Of a stretch of DNA of 64,000 nucleotides, positions 45,673 to 55,215 are shown piece by piece (positions within the stretch are counted from its first letter, which is position 1; the number at the start of each line of letters is the position of its first letter). The stretch comes from Akkermansiaceae bacterium (GTDB taxonomy: Bacteria; Verrucomicrobiota; Verrucomicrobiia; Verrucomicrobiales; Akkermansiaceae): assembly GCA_024233135.1 (NCBI GenBank), contig JACKPZ010000014.1, positions 1-64,000 of the forward strand, in the 5' to 3' direction. The notes under the pieces are model-generated. The model did not search any database, was not told the DNA's origin, and worked only from the letters and a program-made list of their open reading frames with translations. The position numbers were made by a program, and so were the translations under genes.

Positions 45673-45674
45673 TT

Positions 45675-46952
45675 TCACCCTTCCCGCACCACCACCTCGC
45701 TGCCGTCTTCGACGGTGTCGGGCGGGTGGACGAGGACTTCGTCGCCGGCTTCGAGGCCGGAGAGGACCTCGGTGTGGCGGCCGTCGGTGTGGCCGGCCTC
45801 GACGTTGGTGAGCACGGCTTTGCCGCCGCGTTTGACGAAGGTTTTCCAGTCGTTGCCCTGGCGGAAGAGCGCGCCGGCGGGAACGGTGAGGACGTCGTCG
45901 GCATGCCAGGTGGCGATGCGGACTTCGACGCGGTAGCGGTCGCCGAGGGCGGCGGCGCTATCCGGCGGATCGACGAGGTCGCAGAGCACGATGACGCGTT
46001 GTTCCTCGACGCCGAGGGCGGAGATCTTGGTGAAGGCGGCGGGCTCGATGCGGCGGACGCGGGCCGTTAGATCGGATTCTCCGCCCCATTGTTCGATGGT
46101 GGCGGTGTCGCCGGGTCGGATGGCGACGGCGTCGCGGGAGAGGATCTCGGCTTCGATCTCGATGTCGGACGGATCTCCGATCTCGAGAATCGCCATGCCG
46201 GGGGTGACCGGGGTTTCGCTCTCCTGCATCACGTTGAGGATGACGCCGGAAACGGGCGAGCGGACCTCGACCGGCGGGTTTCCGTCACCGGCCGCGGGGC
46301 GGTCGAGCACGGCGCGGGCGCGGGCGAGTTCGTGCTCGGCGACCTGCAGGGCGAACTCGGCGGCGCGTTCGTCGGCGGAACGCATGGCGGCGTCGGTTTC
46401 TAGGCGGTCGCGATCGGATGCGGAGAGCGTGCCCTCGCGGGTGATGGCGCGGGCGCGGTCGCGGTCGGCGGCGGAAAGTTTGGCGGCGGAACGGGCGGCT
46501 TCGAGGCCTTCGGCGGCGCGTCGGACGGCGGCTTCCTGGGCGGCCACGGCGGCCTCTGCTTCGGCCCGGGAGCGCGGATCTAACAATGGTGCCTCGGACG
46601 GCGCGATGGCGGTGAGCACGGTCTCGTTGGCCACCACCTTGTCGCCGGCTTTGAACGGCACGCGTTTCATCGTTCCGGCGACGGGCGCGGAGACGACGTA
46701 GCGGTTGCGGATGCGGGTTTTCCCCTCCTCGGAAACGGTGACCGTTAGGCCCGAGCGGGAAACCGTTCCGGTTTCCACCTCGATCGGTTTCGGCCGCAGA
46801 CCCCAGACGACGGCGGCCACGAGCAGGGCGATGCCGAGCCACGGCAGGATCTTGCGGAGGCGTTTGCGTCCGGAGGGATCCGGCTTCGGGTCCCACGGCG
46901 CACGGCCGTTGTTCTTCTCGTTCGGGGCGTCGGCCATGGTCGCGTGCGCCAT
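45675..46952 (-). CDS. ABC exporter periplasmic adaptor (HlyD/MacA-like)
   Basis: A 425-residue membrane-fusion protein with one N-terminal helix (about 35-50) after a short charged cytoplasmic tail. It has a biotinyl/lipoyl half (VSAPVAGTMKRVPFKAGD), a long Ala/Arg-rich coiled coil (about 120-215), the matching half (EVRSPVSGVILNVMQ), and beta-barrel and membrane-proximal parts ending in GLEAGDEVLVH. It is the last gene of a minus-strand run: ATPase, FtsX-type permease, thpR and this adaptor. This set resembles MacA-MacB or DevBCA exporters; the substrate is unknown. Confidence 0.9.
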   Translation of the reverse strand: MAHATMADAPNEKNNGRAPWDPKPDPSGRKRLRKILPWLGIALLVAAVVWGLRPKPIEVETGTVSRSGLTVTVSEEGKTRIRNRYVVSAPVAGTMKRVPFKAGDKVVANETVLTAIAPSEAPLLDPRSRAEAEAAVAAQEAAVRRAAEGLEAARSAAKLSAADRDRARAITREGTLSASDRDRLETDAAMRSADERAAEFALQVAEHELARARAVLDRPAAGDGNPPVEVRSPVSGVILNVMQESETPVTPGMAILEIGDPSDIEIEAEILSRDAVAIRPGDTATIEQWGGESDLTARVRRIEPAAFTKISALGVEEQRVIVLCDLVDPPDSAAALGDRYRVEVRIATWHADDVLTVPAGALFRQGNDWKTFVKRGGKAVLTNVEAGHTDGRHTEVLSGLEAGDEVLVHPPDTVEDGSEVVVREG

Positions 46953-46976
46953 GCATAGCCGCGGATGCGCGGCGGA

Positions 46977-47519
46977 TCAAGGGCCGGGGACGCGGAGGAC
47001 CGGCGTGTGGATCGCGCCGTCGGGAGTGAGCACGCTTTCGAAGAGGGTGAAACCGCAGGCGGTGAACGGACCGAAGGTTTCCTCGCCATGCTCACGCAGG
47101 AAGATCCGAAGCTTCGCCGGGCTGCCGCCGCGGCGCCGGCCGAGGGTGATGTGCGGCGTGAAGGGGCGGTCGTCGATGGCGATGCCGGCGGTCTGCGCGG
47201 CCTCGCGAACGGCGGCGGCGAGGGGCGGCAGGGCGTTTTCGGGATCCTCGACGCCGGCCCAGAGGACCATCGGTTTCCGGCTGCCGCCGAAGGTGCCGAT
47301 GCCTTGCGCGGTGAGCGGAAACTCGGTGGGCACGATGGCGGAAAGCGTCTCGCGGAGTGTCGCGTCGTTTTCCAGCGGAACATTGCCGAGGAAACAAAGC
47401 GTCAGGTGGATCTGCGGCGCGGGCACCGCCTTGAGGCCGGAAAGTCCCGAGGCGGTGGCGGCGAGTTTGTTCCGGAGGTCTTCCGGAAGCTCGATGGCGA
47501 CGAACATGCGCTTGGCCAT
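46977..47519 (-). CDS. thpR: RNA 2',3'-cyclic phosphodiesterase ThpR (LigT)
   Basis: A 180-residue 2H phosphoesterase, which opens 2',3'-cyclic phosphates at RNA ends. Both catalytic HxT motifs are present: His38-Leu-Thr40 and His123-Ile-Thr125 (PHITLGR). The N-terminal start MAKRMFVAIELP is typical of the family. It is enclosed in the ABC exporter run, 55 bases after the permease and 24 before the adaptor, an unusual context since the enzyme has no known link to export. Confidence 0.92.
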   Translation of the reverse strand: MAKRMFVAIELPEDLRNKLAATASGLSGLKAVPAPQIHLTLCFLGNVPLENDATLRETLSAIVPTEFPLTAQGIGTFGGSRKPMVLWAGVEDPENALPPLAAAVREAAQTAGIAIDDRPFTPHITLGRRRGGSPAKLRIFLREHGEETFGPFTACGFTLFESVLTPDGAIHTPVLRVPGP

Positions 47520-47574
47520 GAACCGACCATGGCAAATGCCCGGAGCGGATGCACGGGGGAATGTGGCGGCGGCT

Positions 47575-49944
47575 TCAATCCCGCGCCTTCAACACGCCGA
47601 CGAGGTCGAGTTTCGCGAGCATGCGCGAGACCAGCGTGAACGACAGCCCGGCGGCGGTGAGCACGACGAGGATGGCGGTGGCGTAGGTGGAAGTATTGAT
47701 CAGGATCGGCAGGCGCACCGTCTCCGTGCTGAACGACGAGATGATGAACAGCGCCAGCCCGCGGCCGAACAGCAGGCCGGCCGGCAGGGCTAACAGAACG
47801 AGGGTTGCCAGCTCGCCGACGAGCACGCCGCGCACCTCGGGCATGCGGAAACCGACGACGCGCAGGGTGGCGAGTTCCCGCGAACGCTCGGAGAGGGCGA
47901 TGCGCGCGCTGTTGTAGACGACGCCGAAGGCGACGATGACGGCGAGGGTGAAATACAATTTCCGCAGGATGCCCATGCTCTTGCCGGTGGTCTCGCGGAA
48001 GGCGGCGAGCTGGTCTTTCTTCACCATCACGAACGCGGCGCGCGGCGTGTCCTTCACCTCGCGCATGAAGCGGTCCCAATGTTTCTGGTCCACCGCGAGG
48101 TGGGCGCCGTTGACGGTTTCCCCCTCCTTGAGCGCCCGGCGCAGCGCGTCGATGTCCATGTAGGCGGCCACACCGGCGAAATCCGTCACCAGCCCGCGGA
48201 TCGGCACGGTGAGGATCGGGCGGCGTCCGTCGAGCACCTCGACGCGCACCTCGTCGCCGATCCTCGCGCCGATGACCTCGGCGAGTTTCTCCGACATGAC
48301 GAGTCCCTCGCGCGGCATGACGATCGGCTTGCTGTTTTCGTCCAACAAGCGGTTCAGGTGGCTGCCGCGCGAGAGGCCGGTGACGGCGAGCTTGCGTTGG
48401 TGGTGCCCGTAGACGAGGCGCGCGGGCACGCTGCGGATCGGTTCGGCGCGGGTGACGCCGGGCAGGTGTTCGAGGTCGTGGAGGCCCTTGAGCGACGACG
48501 GTTCCGTTAGAAACACGGTGACGTCCTGGCGCGCGACGCGGTTCCACTGGAAGGTAAGCAGGTGGTCGATGCTGTCGTTCATCGCACCGGGCAGCACCAT
48601 CAGGCCGGTCGCCAGTGCGAGACCCGCGGCGGTGAAAAGCGCCTGCCACGGGCGCCGCTCGATGTTGCGCAGGGCCATCCGGTAGGCCGGGCTGAAAAAA
48701 TGCGTGAGTCCGATGCGTTCGAAGACCGACGGTTTGAAATCGGCGGGTGGCTCGGGCCGCATCGCTTCGGCCGGCGGCAGTTTCACCGCCTGCCAGACGA
48801 CGGTGGTTACCCCCACCGCGGACGCGCCGAGGCTGATGAAGAGCGCGATGCCGAGCGCCTGGGTATCGAGTTGGAATTCCAGATGCGGGAATCGGAAAAA
48901 CTCCGTGTAGAGACTCACCAGTCCGCCGCCCATCCAGCGGCCGGCGAAGGAGCCGATGATCGTTCCTAACACCCCGATCACCAACACGAACTTGAGATAG
49001 TGGCCGCCGACTTGTTTCGACGAATACCCGAGCGCCTTCATCTGCGCGATCTGCTCGCGCTGCAGCCGCACGATGCGGGAGAGCACCGCGTTGACCATGA
49101 ATGCGGCGACGCTCAGGAACACCAGCGGATAGGCCAGCGCGAGCGAGTGCAGAACGCGCAGCTCGTCATCAAGTCGTTGGGCCGATGCCTGGTCGTCGCG
49201 GGTGATCGCGCCGCCGGCGCCGTAGCGGGCGAGCCGGCGGTCGATTTCGGAAACGATCGGTGCCGGGTTCGCGCCGGGCGCGAGGTCGAGGCACAGGTCG
49301 TTGAACGCGCCGTCCATGTTGTAGGCCACGGCGAGCGCGCGGTAGGGCATCCAGATCACGCTGAACCGCTTGTGGTCCGGCAGGGTTTCACCGGCTCGCG
49401 CCTCGAACACGAACTCGGGCGACAGGCCGATGCCGACGATCTGGAGCGTCTCGCGGCGGCCGTTGATGACCGCGACCAACGAGTCACCGGGCGAAAGGTG
49501 GTTTTCAATCGCGAACGATTCGCCGACAATGACCGCACGCCGTTCGTCCGGCCGCGGGAAACGTCCGGTGCGCAGGAACACGCGGTTCAGTTTCGGCTGG
49601 CCTCCGTCCTCGGGCAGGGAAATCAGGTGGCCGGTAGCCGGTTCGGTGAGTCCCGGCAGATCGAGCGTGACGTCGAGCACCACGCGCGGCTCGACGGCTG
49701 CGACGCCCGGCAGTTTCTTAAACGGCTCGGCTTCCGACAGGGGCGCTCGCTTCAAGGTCGCGAACACATCCGCCATCGCGAACTCCTGATAGTAGGCCGA
49801 GCGGGTCGACTCGAGCGTAAGAATCAGGCTGCGCGTCATGATCATCATCGCCAGCCCGCAGGCCATCACCAAAGACACAGCCAGCACCTGGCCCTTCATC
49901 TTGGACAGGTCGCGCAGCAGCTTGCGGTCGAGCGGAGATATCAA
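47575..49944 (-). CDS. FtsX-type ABC exporter permease
   Basis: A 789-residue ABC permease of the FtsX/MacB family with two FtsX modules. The first helix is near residues 18-42; after a large periplasmic domain come helices around 265-430 and, after a second periplasmic domain, helices in the last 130 residues (VAFGVVYNSARIALSERSREL and VGELATLVLLALPAGLLFG). The start is TTG at 49944, the only suitable start codon after an in-frame stop, and MISPLDRKLLRDL fits the family. The start codon lies inside the left arm of an inverted repeat (49944-50039), so translation could be controlled by RNA folding. Its ATPase is encoded upstream. Confidence 0.9.
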   Translation of the reverse strand: MISPLDRKLLRDLSKMKGQVLAVSLVMACGLAMMIMTRSLILTLESTRSAYYQEFAMADVFATLKRAPLSEAEPFKKLPGVAAVEPRVVLDVTLDLPGLTEPATGHLISLPEDGGQPKLNRVFLRTGRFPRPDERRAVIVGESFAIENHLSPGDSLVAVINGRRETLQIVGIGLSPEFVFEARAGETLPDHKRFSVIWMPYRALAVAYNMDGAFNDLCLDLAPGANPAPIVSEIDRRLARYGAGGAITRDDQASAQRLDDELRVLHSLALAYPLVFLSVAAFMVNAVLSRIVRLQREQIAQMKALGYSSKQVGGHYLKFVLVIGVLGTIIGSFAGRWMGGGLVSLYTEFFRFPHLEFQLDTQALGIALFISLGASAVGVTTVVWQAVKLPPAEAMRPEPPADFKPSVFERIGLTHFFSPAYRMALRNIERRPWQALFTAAGLALATGLMVLPGAMNDSIDHLLTFQWNRVARQDVTVFLTEPSSLKGLHDLEHLPGVTRAEPIRSVPARLVYGHHQRKLAVTGLSRGSHLNRLLDENSKPIVMPREGLVMSEKLAEVIGARIGDEVRVEVLDGRRPILTVPIRGLVTDFAGVAAYMDIDALRRALKEGETVNGAHLAVDQKHWDRFMREVKDTPRAAFVMVKKDQLAAFRETTGKSMGILRKLYFTLAVIVAFGVVYNSARIALSERSRELATLRVVGFRMPEVRGVLVGELATLVLLALPAGLLFGRGLALFIISSFSTETVRLPILINTSTYATAILVVLTAAGLSFTLVSRMLAKLDLVGVLKARD

Positions 49945-50039
49945 AGTGCCGGGTGATCAGTGGAAGAGGTAGGCGAGGGGAGGCGTCTGAGATGTCGGAA
50001 CCGGACCACTGATCACCGATCACTGATCACTCGGCACTT
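49944..50039. repeat. inverted repeat covering the ABC permease start
   Basis: The 20-base arm at 49944-49963 pairs with 50021-50039 with one mismatch in the first 18 bases; a GATCAC-type motif recurs at 50006-50016. It fills the gap between the ATPase stop and the permease start and includes two bases of the TTG start codon. On the minus-strand RNA it would form a long hairpin over the translation start. Confidence 0.75.
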
Positions 50040-50042
50040 CGT

Positions 50043-50771
<729 letters not shown>

Positions 50772-50814
50772 GAACGTGGGCGCAGCATAGCAGCGGATCG
50801 GCGGAGGACAAATC

Positions 50815-50876
50815 CGTAGGCGCGGTCGTGAGACCGCGGAGCGGGGTGAAGTCGCGGTCTCACGACCGCGCCTACG
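50815..50876. repeat. perfect 24-bp inverted repeat
   Basis: Arms 50815-50838 and 50853-50876 are exact reverse complements, begin CGTAGG and enclose a 14-base loop. The right arm supplies the last codon and the TAG stop of alkC. Four T residues follow on the plus strand, so it could act as a terminator there, but its perfect symmetry also suits a mobile REP- or MITE-type element. Confidence 0.85.
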
Positions 50877-51978
50877 TTTTGAGAGTAAACGGCAGGGGCT
50901 CGAAGGCGCGGCCGTTCAGCAGCGGTTGGAACGCGTGGCCGCCGGGGTGATAGACGCGGGTGGTCACCGGGCGGATGGCGTGTTTTCCCTCGATGGTCCA
51001 CGTTTCGCCGCCGGCGAGCGCGCGCTTCCGGCCTTTGAAGACCTTGGGACTGAGGCTGCCGTTCGCCTTGCGGTGGTGGATGGCGTAGTCAAAGAGGACC
51101 TTCAGCGGCCGCTTCGAGGTGTTCCGGACGACGAGCCGGTAGCCGATCGCTTCGCCGACTTTCATCAAGCGCCGGTCGAGTTCGCAGGAAACAATTTCGA
51201 GGGAATCCGCTCCGCCGTATCCGAGCAACGCGAGCGCGCCTGGGTGTCCCGCTTTCAGCATGGTCCGGCAGGCGTGGCGGGTGAGTTTGTCCAAGCGCGG
51301 ATCTTCCGGCGATCTTTGGCGCCAGCGCGTCAGGGTCGCGATGACAAGATCCGGATGGCGTTTGCTGAAGTCGTTGAGGTGGTTCGAAACGGAAAGCCGG
51401 ACGTAGTCGCTCGGATCGAGATGGAGTTTCTCCAGCAGATCGAGCGTCGGGTGGGGCGGCTCCAACAATTCCGGTAGGTTCCCGCCCCACGGCAGGAACG
51501 GCCGCGACCCCTCGGAAACCAGTCGCCGCACGTGTTCGCACGGATCGTCGCACCAGGCGTGGAGCTGCCGCAAGGTCCGCCCGCGCAACGGTTCCTCCCG
51601 CAAAAACACCCGGATCCCGAACTCCGCGGTGAAACACTTCGTCATTTCGCTAAATGACAACATGGAGACTTCGAAGTGGTTCGTGGCGGTTCCGTGGCGG
51701 GAGACGATCTCGGTGAAGGGCCAGACGAGGAATCCGCGGAGCCCGCCGACATGCATGGCACGGACGAGGATGGGGAACATCGTTTGCGGATCCTGCGGCA
51801 GGCCGGCGGCGATGCGTTCGGCGAGAAACTGCATGCGTTGTTTCAACTCCAGCGGCTCCAGCGCGGCGGCGAGGCCCCGGTGGAAACGTGGCAGCGGAAA
51901 CTCCGGATGCGCTTGCTTCAGCGCCGCGCCGATGAGCCGGGCCTTGTCGGCGGAGAGTTCGTTTTTGAAGGGCTCCAT
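50872..51978 (-). CDS. alkC: DNA alkylation repair protein AlkC
   Basis: A 368-residue HEAT-repeat DNA glycosylase of the AlkC branch. It removes N3-alkylated bases (3-methyladenine, 3-methylcytosine) from DNA. Residues 1-240 are HEAT-like helix pairs, with W at WPFTEIVSRHG and DLLEKLHLDPSDYVRLSVSNHLND, which form the DNA-binding surface; residues about 260-368 are a beta-rich Ig-like domain that sets AlkC apart from AlkD and helps grip DNA. The stop codon lies inside the right arm of a palindromic element. It follows the YtrA-like operon by 28 bases on the same strand. Confidence 0.9.
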   Translation of the reverse strand: MEPFKNELSADKARLIGAALKQAHPEFPLPRFHRGLAAALEPLELKQRMQFLAERIAAGLPQDPQTMFPILVRAMHVGGLRGFLVWPFTEIVSRHGTATNHFEVSMLSFSEMTKCFTAEFGIRVFLREEPLRGRTLRQLHAWCDDPCEHVRRLVSEGSRPFLPWGGNLPELLEPPHPTLDLLEKLHLDPSDYVRLSVSNHLNDFSKRHPDLVIATLTRWRQRSPEDPRLDKLTRHACRTMLKAGHPGALALLGYGGADSLEIVSCELDRRLMKVGEAIGYRLVVRNTSKRPLKVLFDYAIHHRKANGSLSPKVFKGRKRALAGGETWTIEGKHAIRPVTTRVYHPGGHAFQPLLNGRAFEPLPFTLKT

Positions 51979-51981
51979 GCG

Positions 51982-52016
51982 GGAGAAATCCGTAGCCGCG
52001 TCAGCGCTAGTTCTCC
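51982..52016. repeat. short inverted repeat before alkC
   Basis: GGAGAA (51982-51987) and TTCTCC (52011-52016) flank a GC-rich stretch with CGTAGCCGCGTCAGCG. It contains the stop codon of the upstream gene and shares the AATCCGTAG word with the element at 50815. It may be an older or different copy of the same family of intergenic repeats. Confidence 0.4.
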
Positions 52017-53587
52017 AGCCGGAACTCGGGGATTTCGAAAGGCACGGACACGGTGCCGCGGTAGGTCCGGTCGATCAGATAAAACCTGGCGCCCTTGAGG
52101 AATTCGACGGGGTCGATTCGTTCGTCGGAATTGTTGGTTGCGATCGAGATCTGCTTTTTCTGGCACCACCAACCGAAGGTTGCGCTCGAACTGCCGCTTC
52201 CGCTGCCCAGCGTCGTATGCCGGCCGGTCCGCGGGTTCACGATCAGGATCTCGATCTCGTTGTATGGATTCCTCATGTCTCCGCGGGACAACAGGCTCGT
52301 TCCGGCGGCGCTGACTTCCACGGCGATTCCTCCCCCGGGCGACGGCTCGATCCGCCCGATGCGGTAGCGGAAACGACCGGCCGCCGCGTTTTCCCCGGCG
52401 CGTGCCGGCAGGTCGGCGAGAATGACGGGCTGATAGATCTCGACCCGGGCCTCGCCGGTGATGGTGGCGGTTCTGTCAGGTCGTCTTTGCAATTCCCTGG
52501 TGTTTCCTTCAAACCACACATGGTTTGTCCATCGCAATACCGCGGTGGGATCGTCCTTGGGAGGTTCGATGCCGAGCGATGGGAGAATGGTCCGGGACGC
52601 ATCGCCGGAGTAGGGCGAGTTGGTCGCCTCGCTCGCGATCACGCCGCCATCCCGGAAACGCGCTTCCGACTTCACTCCCATCGGGTAAGCCAGCCATGTG
52701 TCCGGAGCCCCGTCGATCCGTGCGCTCCGGACCACCGTGGTGAAATCCACCGTTGCGGGTGAGACTCGAGATCCGCGGCGCATCCAGCCAGGAGATCTCA
52801 AGCGGATCCGTGAACGGAGCGGCATCCGCACCGGAAACGGCGAGCGGGCGGGCGAAGTTCCATTGCCAACCGGTGGATGCGATGGCGATGAGGGGACGGC
52901 CGCGACGACTCCGGCGGCGATGCTCAAGACCGGTCTCTTTTTCGCGATGAAACCCCACGCGAGCAGGGGGCCGGCGATCAGAATCAATCCTTCGGCAAGC
53001 AGCCATCGGGATGCCTTGAGCAGACGCGCCTCTTCCACGAATTGGAAGCCGCCGGGACGATTGAAAATCGCGACCGCCAACCAGAGCGCCAACGCCGCCA
53101 GCACGATGGTGAGCAAGGTGGCTCCGATGAAACCTCGTGTGTGAGTGCCGACGATCCAGGCGATTGATGCCGGGATGCCGAAGACGAGCGTGGTTTCGAT
53201 GAAATACAGCAGCCAGTCGCCTGGTGTGAGTTCCAATCGCAATACGATCACACCAAGCGCCTTCACCAACAACCACGGGACGAGCACGAACGCCGTGATG
53301 GAAAGGACCTTGGAAAGCCACAGTGTGTTCCGCGTCACCGGCCGCGTGCCGATGAAGGCATCGCCGCCGGAGTAGGAATCGGCCCGGAGGATTTTCAGCG
53401 TGGCGGCGAAGATCTGGAAATACTGGACGGCCAGCAGCAATCCGAGGATCGGCGCGGCGGCCTCCACCAGCGCGCCGGTGATGACGAGCGGCACCAGCGC
53501 GGCGGCGAGAAACACCGCCCACGCGCCGAACAGTCCGTTTCTGGCGAATGCGAAATCCTTGCGGCAGAGATGGATCAGGGTCGCCAT
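52007..53587 (-). CDS. ABC-2-type membrane subunit, with an apparent internal double frameshift
   Basis: A 526-codon gene for a membrane protein like the one upstream. About six helices occur in residues 20-230, then a soluble part (residues 285-526) with beta strands. The segment encoded by about 52895-52760 is not like the rest: in the annotated frame it is rich in Pro, Ser and Arg and uses rare codons (TCA, CCA, AGA, CGA), whereas the next frame there gives IAIASTGWQWNF, then DPLEISWLDAPRISS, with typical codons. Two compensating single-base changes would restore it. It may be a real gene with errors, a mildly damaged one, or two sequencing errors; the remainder is clear. Confidence 0.7.
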   Translation of the reverse strand: MATLIHLCRKDFAFARNGLFGAWAVFLAAALVPLVITGALVEAAAPILGLLLAVQYFQIFAATLKILRADSYSGGDAFIGTRPVTRNTLWLSKVLSITAFVLVPWLLVKALGVIVLRLELTPGDWLLYFIETTLVFGIPASIAWIVGTHTRGFIGATLLTIVLAALALWLAVAIFNRPGGFQFVEEARLLKASRWLLAEGLILIAGPLLAWGFIAKKRPVLSIAAGVVAAVPSSPSHPPVGNGTSPARSPFPVRMPLRSRIRLRSPGWMRRGSRVSPATVDFTTVVRSARIDGAPDTWLAYPMGVKSEARFRDGGVIASEATNSPYSGDASRTILPSLGIEPPKDDPTAVLRWTNHVWFEGNTRELQRRPDRTATITGEARVEIYQPVILADLPARAGENAAAGRFRYRIGRIEPSPGGGIAVEVSAAGTSLLSRGDMRNPYNEIEILIVNPRTGRHTTLGSGSGSSSATFGWWCQKKQISIATNNSDERIDPVEFLKGARFYLIDRTYRGTVSVPFEIPEFRLEN

Positions 53588-55215
53588 GAGGTGTCGATGA
53601 GGTTGACGTTTTCGAAGCGGAACTCGCGGCGGAAGGTGCCGCCGGATTCGTCGCCGGTGATGATGAGTTCGGCTCCGTCGAGCCAGTCGGACGAGACCTG
53701 CGTGTCGCCGCGACTGCTTTCCATCGAGACGGATGCATTGGTGACCGCCGAACCAAGCGCGTAGTGGGCGGCGGTATGGTTGGAGTTGGACTCGCCCACT
53801 TGATTGAGGAACTCGCCACGTCTGGAGTTGATAGCGATCTTCTTGAGAGTGCGGTGGGGCTCACCATGCCATCCGCCTCGAAGCTTGCTTATCGGCCGCT
53901 CTTCGATGGTCTGATAGGAAACCCAGTCGTTCCGCGTGATTTCCACGCTGGTGACCGTGATTCGCCTGTTGCCGATTCTTGCGGACGCTCCGGCTTTCAA
54001 TGGGATGCGGGCAAGCACGACCGGGCGTTTGATGGGAATTTCGACCTCCCCCTCCAGCACGGCGTTCGGACCCGCGGCATCGACCTTGGTTTTCTGGAAT
54101 TCGCCGATTTCGACCTGTGGGGCGGGGTTCTCCCATTTCCATGGCAATGGAATCCCGACGACCGGCAGGACAATTTCCTCTGCTAGGCCCGCCCAGGCGG
54201 TTTGTCTGGATTCGATCACGACACCCGCCGGGGAAACGAGCGAGGAACGATATCCATTCGGATAGACCCACCACTCCGGAGGAAGGCCCTCCATCCGGCT
54301 GTAGGCACTGATATGCTGATAGTGGATGTCGTTGTAGCCTCCGAATCCCCAGTTGAATCGAGCGTTCTTGTTTCCATTGAACCGGTCTTCCCGGAACGAG
54401 AATTCGACCTTCGACAGATCCGGCCACTCGGAGCGCGGAGCTTCGGCTTCCGGGCGGGTGAAGGTTTTGACGAAGTTGACGGGCCAAAAAAACCATGCGA
54501 GGGAGGCGGCCAGCGTGGTGCCGGCGATTGCCGCGGTGAGGCGCTCGGGACGGCGGGCGCGGAATGTGATGAAGAGTCCGATCAGGAGACCGGCGACGGC
54601 GATGATTTGGGTGACCAGTTGGCGGCTGAGCTTGAGGTATTCGATGTCGTAGCTCCATTCCGGTTTGGTTTCCCGAGAGAGATATTCCGCCGCGTTTACA
54701 TAGATGACAAATACGATGAGGAACGCGAAGGAGAGCCCCATCGCGATGGTGAGGAACCGCGTATAGGTTTCCATGCGAGCGGCGAGGGTGAGCGCGATCA
54801 TCGCGACCACGCTGTGCACGAGCATTTCCTCAGCGAAGATCAGCATGAGATCGCCGACATCCGGGCGCAGTCCGGCGAGTGGAAACATCAGCACCTGGAA
54901 CAGCGCCATCGGCAGGATGACGATGGCGCATGACATGAGCTTGGAAACAAGCCACGTGCCTTGCGAAACCGGCCGGCTGCGGTGAAACGCGGTGTCGCGC
55001 AAGGGCGCGTCGAGCTGCACGATGCGGCCGACGGATAGAAACAACAGCAGCCATGAGCCGTAGCGGAGGAAGGGCAGCCATTCCACCAGGCCGACGCGCT
55101 CTCCGATCGGTGTGACGGCCGGCCACAGGATGCCGGCGGCGGCGAGCCAGGTGATCGCGACGAGCCAGCGCGAGTGCCGCAGGTCCTTGCGGACGTGGTG
55201 GAACACGGAGGTCAT
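53575..55215 (-). CDS. ABC-2-type membrane subunit of the YtrA-like operon
   Basis: A 546-residue integral membrane protein with about six to seven helices in residues 20-270 and a soluble, beta-rich C-terminal half (about 275-546). The start at 55215 was chosen because it overlaps the ATPase stop by 4 bases (ATGA) and gives MTSVFHHVRKDLRHSRWL; the frame is open upstream but is arginine-rich there. It resembles the permease of GntR-controlled ABC systems such as Ytr, which export or sense cell-wall-active compounds. The last 13 bases overlap the start of the next gene. Confidence 0.8.
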   Translation of the reverse strand: MTSVFHHVRKDLRHSRWLVAITWLAAAGILWPAVTPIGERVGLVEWLPFLRYGSWLLLFLSVGRIVQLDAPLRDTAFHRSRPVSQGTWLVSKLMSCAIVILPMALFQVLMFPLAGLRPDVGDLMLIFAEEMLVHSVVAMIALTLAARMETYTRFLTIAMGLSFAFLIVFVIYVNAAEYLSRETKPEWSYDIEYLKLSRQLVTQIIAVAGLLIGLFITFRARRPERLTAAIAGTTLAASLAWFFWPVNFVKTFTRPEAEAPRSEWPDLSKVEFSFREDRFNGNKNARFNWGFGGYNDIHYQHISAYSRMEGLPPEWWVYPNGYRSSLVSPAGVVIESRQTAWAGLAEEIVLPVVGIPLPWKWENPAPQVEIGEFQKTKVDAAGPNAVLEGEVEIPIKRPVVLARIPLKAGASARIGNRRITVTSVEITRNDWVSYQTIEERPISKLRGGWHGEPHRTLKKIAINSRRGEFLNQVGESNSNHTAAHYALGSAVTNASVSMESSRGDTQVSSDWLDGAELIITGDESGGTFRREFRFENVNLIDTSWRP

